Below are positions 1 through 8,688 of a stretch of DNA of 28,247 bases, piece after piece. A program made the position numbers and the translations under genes. Within the stretch, counting starts at the first letter, position 1; every line of letters starts with the position of its first letter. This DNA is from RFQD01 sp049314515. Its GTDB lineage: Bacteria; Actinomycetota; Actinomycetes; Actinomycetales; Microbacteriaceae. Location: NCBI GenBank assembly GCA_049314515.1, contig JBMOEY010000012.1:1-28247 (forward strand), given 5' to 3'. A model generated the notes under the pieces. It saw only the letters and a list, made by a program, of their open reading frames with translations. It did no database searches and had not been told where the DNA came from.

Positions 1-213
1 TCCGCCGCTTCGAACTCCATCACCTTTGACCTGGTCTTCGCGAGCTGCTTGACGGGCGTTTCTGCACTGCCCTGTGCCGACAGTGCGACGGGTAAGGGGA
101 CGTTGGCGAACACGGGCGTCGACACCTCGAGCATGATCGCTCTCGGTCTCGGTGCCGCCGTTCTCGCCGCGCTCGGAGTCGTGCTCGTCGTCGTTCGCCG
201 TCGACGTGCCTAA
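1..213 (+). CDS. C-terminal end of a cell-wall protein with LAxTG sortase signal (partial)
   Basis: The reading frame is open from base 1 and ends with TAA at 211-213, giving the last 70 residues of a protein that begins outside the window. The C-terminus has the classic three-part sorting signal: LANTG (bases 103-117), a hydrophobic stretch of about 20 residues (from MIALGLGAAV onward), then a basic tail RRRRA. LAxTG is the motif used by class E sortases of high-G+C Gram-positive bacteria, so the protein is probably cleaved between Thr and Gly and linked to the wall. Two cysteines lie upstream of the motif. Nothing about the protein's outer domain can be read here. It is unrelated to the isoprenoid gene that follows and is separated from it by a terminator-like hairpin. 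Confidence 0.8.
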   Translation, partial: SAASNSITFDLVFASCLTGVSALPCADSATGKGTLANTGVDTSSMIALGLGAAVLAALGVVLVVVRRRRA

Positions 214-234
214 CGCAACCTCGTAACACACACA

Positions 235-273
235 TCAGGAGCCCTGCTCGCCTTTGGCGGGGAGGGCTCCTGA
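235..273 (+). terminator. Terminator-like hairpin after the LAxTG protein gene
   Basis: An 11-bp perfect stem, TCAGGAGCCCT with AGGGCTCCTGA, can be extended inside by CGCC/GGCG around a TTT loop. It lies 21 bases after the stop codon. There is no T-run after it, as is common for terminators in G+C-rich actinobacteria. Confidence 0.7.
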
Positions 274-326
274 GATTATGGCCGGTGGCGATCTCCTCGC
301 GGTCAATCGACCGCCTCGAGGTTCGG

Positions 327-332
327 TAGATT
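327..332 (+). promoter_or_regulatory. -10 box of a probable leaderless ispE promoter
   Basis: TAGATT ends seven bases before the ATG at 340, so transcription would start at or beside the start codon. No Shine-Dalgarno sequence precedes this ATG. No convincing -35 box is visible. Confidence 0.45.
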
Positions 333-339
333 TATCCCC

Positions 340-1272
340 ATGTCAGGGTCGGGCGCACGTGAAATGGTTCACGTGCGAGCCCCCGGAAAGATCAACGTCT
401 TTCTGAGAGTGGGTGCGCTCATGGATGACGGCTACCACGACGTTGCGAGCGCATATCAGGCGGTCAGCCTCTACGAAGACGTGCGCGCCTTCGCGGCCGA
501 TGATTTTTCGATGACCGTGACGGGTTCTGTCGACGTATCCGGTGTGCCGAGGGACGGATCGAACCTCGCGATTCGGGCTGCCCGACTGCTTGCCAAGCAC
601 GCAAAGTTTCGCGGCGGCGTGCGTTTCGAGGTAGAGAAGCATGTCCCCGTCGCTGGCGGGATGGGCGGAGGATCCGCCGACGCGGCCGCCGCATTGGTTG
701 CCTGCGATGCGCTGTGGGGAACCACTCTTTCGCGCGATGAACTGGTGATGCTCGCGAGCGAACTCGGGGCCGACGTTCCATTTGCGTTGATGGGCGGCAC
801 TGCCATTGGGTCGGGTCGGGGCGACCGCTTGAGCCCCGCGCTGGCGTCGGGTCATTTCGAATGGGTTGTCGTGCTGTCTGATCAGGGGCTCTCAACCCCG
901 GCGGTTTATGCCGAGCTGGATGCCCACCGCGCGCGACACGTGGGTGACATCGCCCCCGCACCCGCGTCGCCGACCGTCGACACCGCCGTGTTGACCGCGC
1001 TGCGACAAGGCGATCCACTCATGCTGGCCGAGTCGATGCAGAACGATCTCCAGGCCGCTGCCTTGCACCTCGACCCCACACTCGTGGCACTGCTCGAACT
1101 CGGTGAGGAACGCGGTGCCCTGACTGGAATTGTTTCTGGCTCGGGGCCAACGGTGGCTTTTTTGGCCGAAGACGCGGGAGCGGGCGCAGAGTTGCACCGC
1201 GCGCTCGGCGCATCGGGACTCAACGCGGTGCGCGCCACCGGGCCCGTGCACGGCGCTCGAGTCGTCGACTAA
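340..1272 (+). CDS. ispE: 4-diphosphocytidyl-2-C-methyl-D-erythritol kinase
   Basis: IspE phosphorylates the 2-hydroxyl of CDP-methylerythritol with ATP in the non-mevalonate (MEP) isoprenoid pathway. It is a cytosolic GHMP kinase. The 310-residue protein has the N-terminal PGKINVFLRVG motif (about residues 15-25), the ATP-binding glycine loop GGMGGGSADAA (about 106-116), and the C-terminal GSGPTVAF motif. Length is normal for the family. I chose the ATG at 340 because a -10 box lies just upstream and would give a leaderless mRNA; an in-frame ATG at 364 is an alternative that keeps all motifs. The TAA stop shares its last base with the ATG of the next gene, so the two are co-translated. The rRNA methyltransferase gene ksgA/rsmA, often found just upstream of ispE in actinobacteria, is absent here. 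Confidence 0.95.
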   Translation: MSGSGAREMVHVRAPGKINVFLRVGALMDDGYHDVASAYQAVSLYEDVRAFAADDFSMTVTGSVDVSGVPRDGSNLAIRAARLLAKHAKFRGGVRFEVEKHVPVAGGMGGGSADAAAALVACDALWGTTLSRDELVMLASELGADVPFALMGGTAIGSGRGDRLSPALASGHFEWVVVLSDQGLSTPAVYAELDAHRARHVGDIAPAPASPTVDTAVLTALRQGDPLMLAESMQNDLQAAALHLDPTLVALLELGEERGALTGIVSGSGPTVAFLAEDAGAGAELHRALGASGLNAVRATGPVHGARVVD

Positions 1273-3083
1273 TGGCGCACCTGCTGGGCGCAGAAAGCAT
1301 TCGCCTCGAATACCCGACGCGCGTTGTCTTCGACGATGTGACCATCGGCATCTCCGAGGGTGACCGCATCGGAGTTGTCGGACGCAACGGTGACGGAAAG
1401 TCAACGCTGCTGGGTTTGTTGAGTGGCCGGCGAGAGCCCGATGGAGGCAAAGTCACTCGCCGCGGTGGCGTGACTATCGGGATGCTCGATCAGTCCGACA
1501 CTCTCGATGGTGAACTCACCGTGGGATTCGCGATCGTGGGTGACGCCCCGGAGCACGAGTGGGCATCCAACGCGATTATTCGGGATGTGCTCGCTGGCCT
1601 GCTCGGTGACATTGACTGGCACGCGCGCATCTCGACACTCTCGGGTGGGCAGCGTCGACGAGTTGCCCTGGCTGCCCTGCTCGCGGGCGACTGGGATGTC
1701 ATCTTTCTCGACGAGCCGACCAACCACCTCGACGTCGAAGGAATCGCGTGGCTCGCGGCACACCTCAAGAATCGTTGGCCGGCGAACCAGGGCGGGCTCG
1801 TTGTTGTCACACACGACCGCTGGTTTCTCGATGAGGTCTGCAACACCACGTGGGAAGTGCACGACCGCATCATTGAGCCGTTCGAAGGTGGCTACGCGGC
1901 CTACATTCTGCAACGCGTCGAGCGCGACCGTTCCGCCGCCGCGACCGAAGCGAAGCGTCAGAACCTTATGCGCAAGGAGCTTGCGTGGCTTCGCCGAGGC
2001 GCACCAGCACGCACGGCCAAACCGAAGTTCCGCATCGACGCCGCCAACGAACTCATCGCGAACGAGCCGCCACCCCGCAACGCCGTGGAGCTCGCATCGA
2101 TGGCGATGCAACGACTTGGCAAAGACGTCGTCGACCTCGAGAACGTGGGTGTGGAATACGACGGGCGCACGATTCTGGCGGACGTGACGTGGCGCATCGC
2201 GCCGGGTGAGCGAACCGGCGTGCTCGGAGTCAACGGAGCCGGCAAGTCGACGCTTCTGGGAATGGTCGCCGGGACCGTGACGCCGACCGCGGGTCGCGTC
2301 AAACGGGGCAAGACGGTGAAGATTGCAGTGCTCAGTCAGGAGCTCGCCGAGCTCGCCGAGTTTGCCGACGAGAGAGTGAGTGCGGTCATTGCCCGCAAGC
2401 GCACGTCGTATGTAGCCGGTGGCAAAGAGATCACGCCAGCCCAATTGCTCGAGCGACTCGGCTTCACGTCGGCCCAACTTGCAACGCACGTCAAAGACTT
2501 GAGTGGCGGGCAGAAACGCCGACTTCAATTGCTGATGATTCTGCTCGACGAACCGAACGTGCTGATTCTCGACGAACCGACCAACGATCTCGACACCGAC
2601 ATGCTGGTGGCGATGGAGGACCTGCTCGACACCTGGCCCGGCACGCTGTTGGTCGTTTCGCACGACCGTTATCTACTCGAGCGCATCACCGACAACCAGT
2701 TCGCCGTGCTCGACGGCCATTTTCGTCACCTCACGCGCGGCGTCGACCAGTACCTCGAATTGCGCGCAGCGTCAAAAAAAGCTGGCGGCCGATCGTCGGG
2801 CGGCTCCGGTGGCGGGGCGACAGCACCAAAGGCGGCTCGCGTCCCCGTGCTGACCGGTGCCGAGCTCCGAAATGCCGAAAAAGAAGTCGCCGCCATCGAT
2901 CGCAAGATTGCCAAGTTGCGCGACGAGATTGCCCGCGGTCACGAGGCGCTGGCCCAACACGATCAGAGCGATTTCTCGGGTCTCGCCGAGCTCACCGGGC
3001 TGACCGCCTCACTAGCGGACGAAGTGGTAACTCTCGAGTCGCGCTGGTTGGAGTTGTCGGAGCAAATTGAGGCCAGTCGCTAG
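1272..3083 (+). CDS. ABC-F family ATP-binding protein
   Basis: This is a soluble protein with two ABC ATPase domains and no membrane segments, as in ABC-F proteins, which act on the ribosome or in antibiotic protection. Domain 1 has Walker A GRNGDGKS (about residue 37), signature LSGGQ (about 123) and Walker B with DEPTNHLD (about 147). Domain 2 has Walker A GVNGAGKS (about 319), signature LSGGQ (about 410) and DEPTNDLD (about 437). Between them lies the charged linker typical of the family. The C-terminus has a low-complexity Gly/Ser-rich hinge followed by a predicted coiled coil, the Uup-like arrangement. It overlaps ispE by one base and ends in a 4-bp convergent overlap with the MarR gene. 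The precise subfamily, and any role in drug resistance, cannot be told from sequence alone. Confidence 0.92.
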   Translation: MAHLLGAESIRLEYPTRVVFDDVTIGISEGDRIGVVGRNGDGKSTLLGLLSGRREPDGGKVTRRGGVTIGMLDQSDTLDGELTVGFAIVGDAPEHEWASNAIIRDVLAGLLGDIDWHARISTLSGGQRRRVALAALLAGDWDVIFLDEPTNHLDVEGIAWLAAHLKNRWPANQGGLVVVTHDRWFLDEVCNTTWEVHDRIIEPFEGGYAAYILQRVERDRSAAATEAKRQNLMRKELAWLRRGAPARTAKPKFRIDAANELIANEPPPRNAVELASMAMQRLGKDVVDLENVGVEYDGRTILADVTWRIAPGERTGVLGVNGAGKSTLLGMVAGTVTPTAGRVKRGKTVKIAVLSQELAELAEFADERVSAVIARKRTSYVAGGKEITPAQLLERLGFTSAQLATHVKDLSGGQKRRLQLLMILLDEPNVLILDEPTNDLDTDMLVAMEDLLDTWPGTLLVVSHDRYLLERITDNQFAVLDGHFRHLTRGVDQYLELRAASKKAGGRSSGGSGGGATAPKAARVPVLTGAELRNAEKEVAAIDRKIAKLRDEIARGHEALAQHDQSDFSGLAELTGLTASLADEVVTLESRWLELSEQIEASR

Positions 3084-3616
3084 TCGTCGCTCGTCATCTC
3101 GTCGAGACTCAAGCCCAGTCGACGTAGTGACTCGGCGAGCCGTTTCTGTTCCGCTCGCGTCAGACCCGAAAGAATCGCCGCCTCGGCATCAATCAGTCGT
3201 GTGATGGCGGCATCCACTCGTGTCAACCCGACCGAGGTCATCTCCACGAGTACGCCACGCCCATCGTTTGGGTCATCGCGTCGAACGACCAGCCCACTCT
3301 CCACCAACCGGTCAATTCGGTTCGTCATCGCCCCGCTCGATACCAGAGTTTGCTGGAGTAACTGTTTAGGGCTCAGTTGAAACGGAGAACCCACGCGCCG
3401 CAACGCTGCCAACACATCGAATTCCCACGCCTCGAGTTTTGATCGACTGAACGCCTGCCGTCGAGCTCGGTCGAGCAACCTCGCGAGCCGCGCGACGCGC
3501 GACAATACCTGAAGGGGTGTGAAGTCGAGGTCGGGACGCTCGACCTTCCACGCCGAGACGATGCGGTCGACTTCATCACGGTCATCCCGTGTCGAATCTG
3601 ACTCGTAGGCGCTCAC
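3080..3616 (-). CDS. MarR-family transcriptional regulator
   Basis: This 178-residue protein has a winged-helix MarR domain: WEFDVLAALRR, then the recognition-helix region LLQQTLVSSGAMTNRIDRLVESGLV and the wing RRDDPNDGRGVLVEMT (about residues 63-131). MarR proteins bind DNA as dimers and usually release it on binding a small ligand. The N-terminal 45 residues are charged and longer than the minimal family member. The start is GTG at 3616; no Shine-Dalgarno site precedes it, but an AATAAT box lies six bases upstream. Its target is not evident. It is convergent with the ABC-F gene and divergent from tRNA-Gln/glmU, so regulation of either neighbour is possible but unproven. Confidence 0.88.
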   Translation of the reverse strand: MSAYESDSTRDDRDEVDRIVSAWKVERPDLDFTPLQVLSRVARLARLLDRARRQAFSRSKLEAWEFDVLAALRRVGSPFQLSPKQLLQQTLVSSGAMTNRIDRLVESGLVVRRDDPNDGRGVLVEMTSVGLTRVDAAITRLIDAEAAILSGLTRAEQKRLAESLRRLGLSLDEMTSDD

Positions 3617-3622
3617 ATCACC

Positions 3623-3628
3623 ATTATT
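3623..3628 (-). promoter_or_regulatory. Possible -10 box for the MarR gene
   Basis: Read on the minus strand the box is AATAAT, six bases before the GTG start, which suggests a leaderless mRNA. The motif is short and could occur by chance. Confidence 0.3.
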
Positions 3629-3686
3629 GCCGTTCGCTTTCTGGCAGACTTATGTCGCACGTCTCGATTGCTCGAGGCGCAGGTAA

Positions 3687-3757
3687 TCCGCCATGGTGTA
3701 ATGGCAGCACCACAGCCTTTGGAGCTGTTTGTCTAGGTTCGAATCCTGGTGGCGGAG
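3687..3757 (+). tRNA. tRNA-Gln (anticodon UUG)
   Basis: A full cloverleaf can be drawn. The acceptor stem is TCCGCCA/TGGCGGA with discriminator G. The anticodon stem is ACAGC/GCTGT around loop CTTTGGA, giving anticodon TTG. The variable region is short, and the T arm is CTAGG-TTCGAAT-CCTGG. CCA is not encoded. The discriminator G and the anticodon fit glutamine. It lies 16 bases before the glmU start, an association known in other actinobacteria. Confidence 0.95.
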
Positions 3758-3772
3758 CGCAAAGGAGAACAC

Positions 3773-5212
3773 GTGACCGACAGCAATCTCGCCATCGTGA
3801 TTTTGGCCGCGGGCAAGGGCACGCGAATGAAGTCGGCAACTCCGAAACTTCTGCACAAACTCGCCGGCGTGACAGTGGTGAGTCACGTGTTGGCAACGGC
3901 TCGAGAACTTGACGCAGCGCACGTCGTGACCGTCGTGCGCCACGAACGCGACCGACTCGTTGAGGTCATCGAAGTTGACTTGCCGACCAGCATCATCGTG
4001 GATCAAGACGATGTTCCCGGTACCGGCCGTGCCGTCGAACAGGCGATGGATGCGCTTCCCGCCGATTTCGCGGGCGAGGTGCTCGTTCTCAACGGAGACG
4101 TTCCGCTGCTTGATGCCGACACCTTGGTCGCTGCACTCACGGCGCATCGCGAGTCGGGCGTGGCGGCCACGCTGCTCACCACTCACCTCGACGACGCACA
4201 CGGTTACGGACGCATCATTCGCGGCGAGTCCGATCTCGTCGACCGCATCGTTGAGCACGTCGACGCGACCGATTCCGAACGTGCGGTGCGAGAAATCAAT
4301 GCGGGCATTTATGTGTTCACCGCGAGCCCATTGCGTACGGCGCTCACGCGCATCACGCAGAGCAACGCCCAGGGCGAAAAATACCTCACCGATGTGGTCG
4401 CGATTCTGCGAAGCGACAGCCTGAGTGTGATGGCGTCGCCCGTGTCTCCGGCATGGAAGGTTGAGGGCATCAACGACCGAGCGCAGCTCGCATCGGCCGC
4501 CGCGCGACTCAACGCCATGATCATCCGAGGCTGGCAGTTACAGGGCGTGACCGTGATTGACCCGGCCACCACGTGGATTGACATGCAGGTGCAACTCGGT
4601 CTCGACGTGGAAATCAAGCCCGGTACGCAGATTCTCGGGGCGTCCGCCATCGAGGAGCGCGCGGTCATCGGCCCGGACACCACGCTCGTTGATACCGAGG
4701 TCGGTGCGGGTGCGCTCGTCAAGCGAACGGATGCGACGCTCGCAGTGATCGGAGCGGGCGCCGAGGTCGGCCCGTTTTCGTACCTGCGCCCGGGCACCTA
4801 TCTCGGTGAGGATGGCAAAATCGGCACATTCGTGGAGACGAAGAATGCCAAAATCGGTGCCGGAAGCAAGGTGCCGCACTTGTCGTACATCGGCGACGCC
4901 GAGGTGGGCGAAAAGAGCAACATCGGTGCGGGCACAATCGTCGCCAACTACGACGGCGTGAATAAGCACCGCACCACCGTGGGCTCGCACGTGCGCACCG
5001 GCTCGCACAACGTGTTCGTTGCCCCCGTTGTCATTGGTGATGGCGCGTATTCGGGTGCCGGCACCGTAATTCGCAAGGATGTTCCTGCCGGCGCGCTCGC
5101 CATCAATGTCGCACCGCAACGCAACATGGACGGCTGGGTCGTGGAGCACCGTCCCGGTACCGCTGCCGCCGAAGCGGCACAATCCGCGACAAACACCCCG
5201 AATAACGACTAA
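3773..5212 (+). CDS. glmU: Bifunctional UDP-N-acetylglucosamine pyrophosphorylase / glucosamine-1-phosphate acetyltransferase
   Basis: GlmU acetylates glucosamine-1-phosphate and then transfers UMP from UTP, making UDP-GlcNAc for peptidoglycan. The N-terminal uridylyltransferase domain begins with the nucleotide-binding loop LAAGKGTRMKS (about residues 10-20) and includes VLNGDVPLL. The C-terminal half is a left-handed beta-helix with repeated hexapeptides and the acetyltransferase segments LRPGTYLG, GTFVETKNA, LSYIGDAEVG and GAGTIVANYDG. At 479 residues it has the family length. I set the start at GTG 3773, with AAGGAG at 3762-3767. An in-frame upstream GTG at 3749 lies inside the tRNA-Gln acceptor stem and is unlikely. 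The ribosome site begins four to five bases after the tRNA, so tRNA processing and glmU expression are probably linked. Confidence 0.97.
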   Translation: MTDSNLAIVILAAGKGTRMKSATPKLLHKLAGVTVVSHVLATARELDAAHVVTVVRHERDRLVEVIEVDLPTSIIVDQDDVPGTGRAVEQAMDALPADFAGEVLVLNGDVPLLDADTLVAALTAHRESGVAATLLTTHLDDAHGYGRIIRGESDLVDRIVEHVDATDSERAVREINAGIYVFTASPLRTALTRITQSNAQGEKYLTDVVAILRSDSLSVMASPVSPAWKVEGINDRAQLASAAARLNAMIIRGWQLQGVTVIDPATTWIDMQVQLGLDVEIKPGTQILGASAIEERAVIGPDTTLVDTEVGAGALVKRTDATLAVIGAGAEVGPFSYLRPGTYLGEDGKIGTFVETKNAKIGAGSKVPHLSYIGDAEVGEKSNIGAGTIVANYDGVNKHRTTVGSHVRTGSHNVFVAPVVIGDGAYSGAGTVIRKDVPAGALAINVAPQRNMDGWVVEHRPGTAAAEAAQSATNTPNND

Positions 5213-5242
5213 CCAACCGCACCCCTGCGCGAAAGAGGAACC

Positions 5243-6220
5243 GTGAGCGAGATCACCACCCCCAACCAGAAGAAGCTCGTTCTCGTGTCAGGACGGGCTC
5301 ACCCGCAACTGGCCAATGACATTGCCGCCGAGCTCGGGATCGCGGTGACCGAGACGGACCTCCACACATTTGCCAACGGTGAGATTTACGCGCGATATGG
5401 CGAAAGTATCCGAGGCGCTGATGTCTTCGTTTTACAGTCGCATGGCACGCCCATCAATGAGTGGATCATGGAGCAACTCATCATGCTTGACGCCCTCAAG
5501 CGGGCATCGGCTAAGCGCGTCACCGTGGTTGCTCCGTTTTATCCCTACGGTCGTCAAGACAAAAAAGGTCGCGGGCGCGAGCCGATTTCGGCACGACTGA
5601 TTGCCGACCTCTTCAAGACCGCGGGCGCGAATCGCATCATGAGTATCGACATTCACGCCTCTCAGATTCAGGGTTTCTTTGATGGTCCGTTCGACCACCT
5701 GTTCGGTATGCCGGTGCTACTCGAACACTTTCGCGCGCAACTCGACCCCGAAACACTCACCGTTGTCTCGCCCGACATGGGTCGTGTGCGGGTAGCTGAC
5801 GTGTGGAGTGAAAAACTCGGTGCGCCGCTGGCCATCATTCACAAACGCCGCGACCCTAAAGTGCACAACCAGGTGACGGTGCACGAAATCGTGGGTGAGG
5901 TCAAGGGTCGCGTCTGTCTCCTCGTCGACGACATGATTGACACCGGTCGCACGATTGTGAAAGCGGCCGAGGCGCTCAAAGCCAACGGTGCCGTCGGTGT
6001 CGTCGTGGCGGCCACTCACGCGGTTTTCTCCGACCCGGCAAGCGAAATTTTGCAAAACGCTGCCATCGACTCGGTTGTCGTGACGGACACGCTACCCATT
6101 CCCAACGAGAAGCGATTTCCGACGCTCACGATATTGCCAATTGCCCCGTTGCTCGCCCGCGCGATTCGCGAGGTGTTCGACGACGGTTCGGTCACTAACC
6201 TCTTCGACGGCGCCGCGTAG
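5243..6220 (+). CDS. prs: Ribose-phosphate pyrophosphokinase (PRPP synthase)
   Basis: Prs transfers pyrophosphate from ATP to ribose-5-phosphate, making PRPP for nucleotide, histidine and tryptophan synthesis and, in some actinobacteria, arabinan precursors. The 325-residue protein is a class I enzyme: PFYPYGRQDKK (ATP-site loop), VSPDMGRVRVAD, the flexible catalytic loop HKRRDP, and the PRPP-binding motif LLVDDMIDTGRT near residues 230-241. The start is GTG at 5243, preceded by AGAGGAA. The gene lies 30 bases after glmU and is probably in the same operon, the arrangement also seen in mycobacteria. Its substrate pool is supplied by the neighbouring gnd/gntK genes. Confidence 0.97.
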   Translation: MSEITTPNQKKLVLVSGRAHPQLANDIAAELGIAVTETDLHTFANGEIYARYGESIRGADVFVLQSHGTPINEWIMEQLIMLDALKRASAKRVTVVAPFYPYGRQDKKGRGREPISARLIADLFKTAGANRIMSIDIHASQIQGFFDGPFDHLFGMPVLLEHFRAQLDPETLTVVSPDMGRVRVADVWSEKLGAPLAIIHKRRDPKVHNQVTVHEIVGEVKGRVCLLVDDMIDTGRTIVKAAEALKANGAVGVVVAATHAVFSDPASEILQNAAIDSVVVTDTLPIPNEKRFPTLTILPIAPLLARAIREVFDDGSVTNLFDGAA

Positions 6221-6258
6221 ACACCGTTAGTCGTGCGTGCATCGAGTCAATCGCAGCC

Positions 6259-7203
6259 CTAGAGCTGGAGCTCGGCACGCGTCGGCGGGTTGCAACCCGC
6301 GCGTGAACACGTGATCGCACCGACCCTCGCGGCCAGGGAGAGCACGTCAGTCCACTCGGCCGGTGCCAAGGCGCGCAGGCGAGCGGTGGCGTCGGACCCC
6401 AGCGCATCCCGCTCCTGTAAACCGAACAGAGTTGCCCCCAAAAACGAGTCACCCGCACCGACCGTGTCGACCAGGTCGATGCGCGGGGCGGGCACGTCGG
6501 TGATGCGATTGCCGTCAAGGTAGAGCGTCGCACCGGATGCCCCCCGTGTGACGACGATGGCGCGTCCAGATCGTGACCACACCGCGGCTATCGTTTCCAC
6601 TTCATCGGCGGAATAGAGCCATGCAATGTCCTCATCGCTCGCCTTGACTATGTGCGCAATCTGGATTTGACGTTCGATTCGAGCACGTTCGGCATCTCGG
6701 TCAAAACCGAGTCCCGGGCGAATGTTGACATCGATGACGACCGTCGTCTCACCCGATTCGTGCAGCAGCGTGGCCGAGCGTTCAATTGCCCGTGATCCGG
6801 GTTCGATGACAAGCGCGACCGACCCGATGACGAATGCCGCGGGCGGCGTTTCAACGACGTCCGCCAGATCAGACTCCGTGAGTCCCCAATCGGCGGTGCC
6901 GCGAATGTAAAAACTGTAATGCGCTTTGCCATGGTCATCGAGCGTTGCCACCGCAAGGGTGGTCGGATCGTTTGTGCGAATGAGATGAGCCAGATTGATC
7001 GACTCCGGAGCCAGCCAATCGTGCAGCTTCACGCCGAAGGCGTCGAGGCTCATGCGCGCGATGAACGTGACGTCGACTCCGAGCCGGGCAAGTGCAATGC
7101 TGACGTTCGCCGGTGCTCCACCGGTTTTTGCTTGATATGAGCCGTCCGGTTGACCGATGAGGTCAATCAGAGCCTCACCCACAACGGCAATTCGCGTCGA
7201 CAT
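6259..7203 (-). CDS. PfkB-family carbohydrate kinase (fructokinase-like)
   Basis: This is a sugar kinase of the ribokinase/PfkB superfamily. It has the N-terminal signature region KTGGAPANVSIALARLG (about residues 27-43) and the catalytic DTVGAGDSF motif (about 246-254), whose second Asp is the expected base. The start is placed at ATG 7203, preceded by GAGGG at a good distance, giving 314 residues. An in-frame start 27 bases upstream would add nine residues that do not look like the family. It follows gnd by 33 bases on the same strand, so both are probably co-transcribed. The sugar is uncertain: fructose is the usual annotation for this sequence type, but ribose, 2-keto-3-deoxygluconate or another sugar cannot be excluded. 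Confidence 0.85.
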   Translation of the reverse strand: MSTRIAVVGEALIDLIGQPDGSYQAKTGGAPANVSIALARLGVDVTFIARMSLDAFGVKLHDWLAPESINLAHLIRTNDPTTLAVATLDDHGKAHYSFYIRGTADWGLTESDLADVVETPPAAFVIGSVALVIEPGSRAIERSATLLHESGETTVVIDVNIRPGLGFDRDAERARIERQIQIAHIVKASDEDIAWLYSADEVETIAAVWSRSGRAIVVTRGASGATLYLDGNRITDVPAPRIDLVDTVGAGDSFLGATLFGLQERDALGSDATARLRALAPAEWTDVLSLAARVGAITCSRAGCNPPTRAELQL

Positions 7204-7236
7204 CACACCCTCACGAAACAAATTCGGCACCGCACG

Positions 7237-8688
7237 TTAGTGCGTGCTCGGTTCCGTCTCGATTTCGCTCCGGTCACCCGACCACAGGGTGTGGAACGTG
7301 CCCGGCATGTCCACACGTTTGTAGGTGTGTGCACCGAAAAAGTCGCGCTGCCCCTGAACGAGCGCTGCGGGCAGTCGAGGGGCACGAAGACCGTCGTAAT
7401 AGGACAGTGACGATGCGAAAGCAGGGATGGGGATGCCAGCGAGCGACGCACCGGCAACAATGCGCCTCCACGCCGGAAGCGACGCACCGATGGCCTGCGT
7501 GAAGTAGTCGTCAAAGAGCAGTGACAGAAGCCCCGAGTTTTTGCCGTACGCGTCGGCGATGCGATTGAGGAACTGCGCACGAATAATGCACCCTCCCCGC
7601 CAGATTTTTGAGACGGCCGCGAGGTTGATGTCCCAGCCGTACTCGGCAGCGCCAGCGCGAATGGCGTCGAAGCCCTGCGCGTAGGCGATGATTTTCGACG
7701 CATAGAGGGCGTTTCGAACTTCTTCAACGAGCTTTGCTTTGTCGGATGAATCGAGCTCGACAGATTCCGCCGGCAGTCTGGACACGGCGGCTCGCTGTGC
7801 GGCCTGAGACGACAGCGATCGGGCGAAAACGGCCTCCGCGATTCCTGACACGGGTACGCCGAGATCGAGCGAGGTTTGGACAGTCCACACACCCGTTCCT
7901 TTGGAGCCGGCCTGGTCGAGTACGACGTCAACGAGCGGCTTGCCGGTTTTGGCATCCACCTGCCGCAGCACTTCGGCCGTGATCTCGATGAGGTACGACT
8001 CGAGTTCGCCCTTGTTCCATTCGCTGAAGATGTCCGCAATTTCGGCCGGCGAGAAACCGCCAGCTTGACGCAGAATGTCGAAGGCTTCGGCGATGAGTTG
8101 CATGTCCGCGTATTCGATGCCGTTATGGATCATCTTCACAAAGTGACCGGCACCGTCGGTTCCCACGTGGGTAACACACGGCTCACCTTCGGCAACCGCC
8201 GCAATGGACGACAGGATGGGTCCCAGAGTGGAGTAGGACTCAGCGCTGCCACCCGGCATGATGCTCGGGCCCTTCAGCGCACCCTCTTCGCCACCCGAAA
8301 TACCTGCACCCACGAAATGCACACCCGATGCACTCACGGCTTTCTCACGACGAATCGTGTCAGTGAAGAGAGCGTTGCCGCCGTCCACGATGATGTCACC
8401 AGGTTCAAATCTGTCGGCCAGAGCTGTAATGACGGCATCCGTTCCCGCTCCGGCCTGCACCATGATGATGGCCGTGCGTGGCTTTGCGAGCGACGAAACA
8501 AAGTCGTCGATTGTTTCGCTCGCAATGAAGTTGGCTTCGGGATGCTCGGAGACCAGCAGTCGCGTTCTCTCCGGTGAACGGTTGAACACCGCGACCGTGT
8601 TTCCGTCCCGGCTTGCAAGGTTGCGTGCAAGATTTGAGCCCATCACGGCGAGGCCAACCACGCCGATGTTTGCTTGGGGTGTGACCAT
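7237..8688 (-). CDS. gnd: 6-phosphogluconate dehydrogenase, decarboxylating
   Basis: Gnd oxidises and decarboxylates 6-phosphogluconate to ribulose-5-phosphate, reducing NADP+, in the pentose phosphate pathway. The N-terminal Rossmann fold begins with VGLAVMGSNLARNLA; the NRSPERT segment fits NADP preference. The active-site signature is visible as GISGGEEGALKGPSIMPGG and the catalytic lysine/asparagine region as HFVKMIHNGIEYADMQ. The C-terminus has the dimer tail with FGAHTYKRVD and GTFHTLW. The 483-residue length is that of the long-chain form. The ATG at 8688 has AAGGAG about 11 bases upstream. It is divergent from gntK, whose product makes its substrate. Confidence 0.97.
   Translation of the reverse strand: MVTPQANIGVVGLAVMGSNLARNLASRDGNTVAVFNRSPERTRLLVSEHPEANFIASETIDDFVSSLAKPRTAIIMVQAGAGTDAVITALADRFEPGDIIVDGGNALFTDTIRREKAVSASGVHFVGAGISGGEEGALKGPSIMPGGSAESYSTLGPILSSIAAVAEGEPCVTHVGTDGAGHFVKMIHNGIEYADMQLIAEAFDILRQAGGFSPAEIADIFSEWNKGELESYLIEITAEVLRQVDAKTGKPLVDVVLDQAGSKGTGVWTVQTSLDLGVPVSGIAEAVFARSLSSQAAQRAAVSRLPAESVELDSSDKAKLVEEVRNALYASKIIAYAQGFDAIRAGAAEYGWDINLAAVSKIWRGGCIIRAQFLNRIADAYGKNSGLLSLLFDDYFTQAIGASLPAWRRIVAGASLAGIPIPAFASSLSYYDGLRAPRLPAALVQGQRDFFGAHTYKRVDMPGTFHTLWSGDRSEIETEPSTH

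Noticed and set aside
1401..2663. A 420-codon open frame opposite the ABC-F gene
   Set aside because: It is antisense to a clear gene in a G+C-rich genome and resembles no protein family.
3749..3772. Earlier GTG start for glmU
   Set aside because: It lies in the tRNA-Gln acceptor stem, while AAGGAG points to GTG 3773.
6221..6258. Terminator between the convergent prs and pfkB genes
   Set aside because: No hairpin of useful length can be drawn in the 38-base gap.
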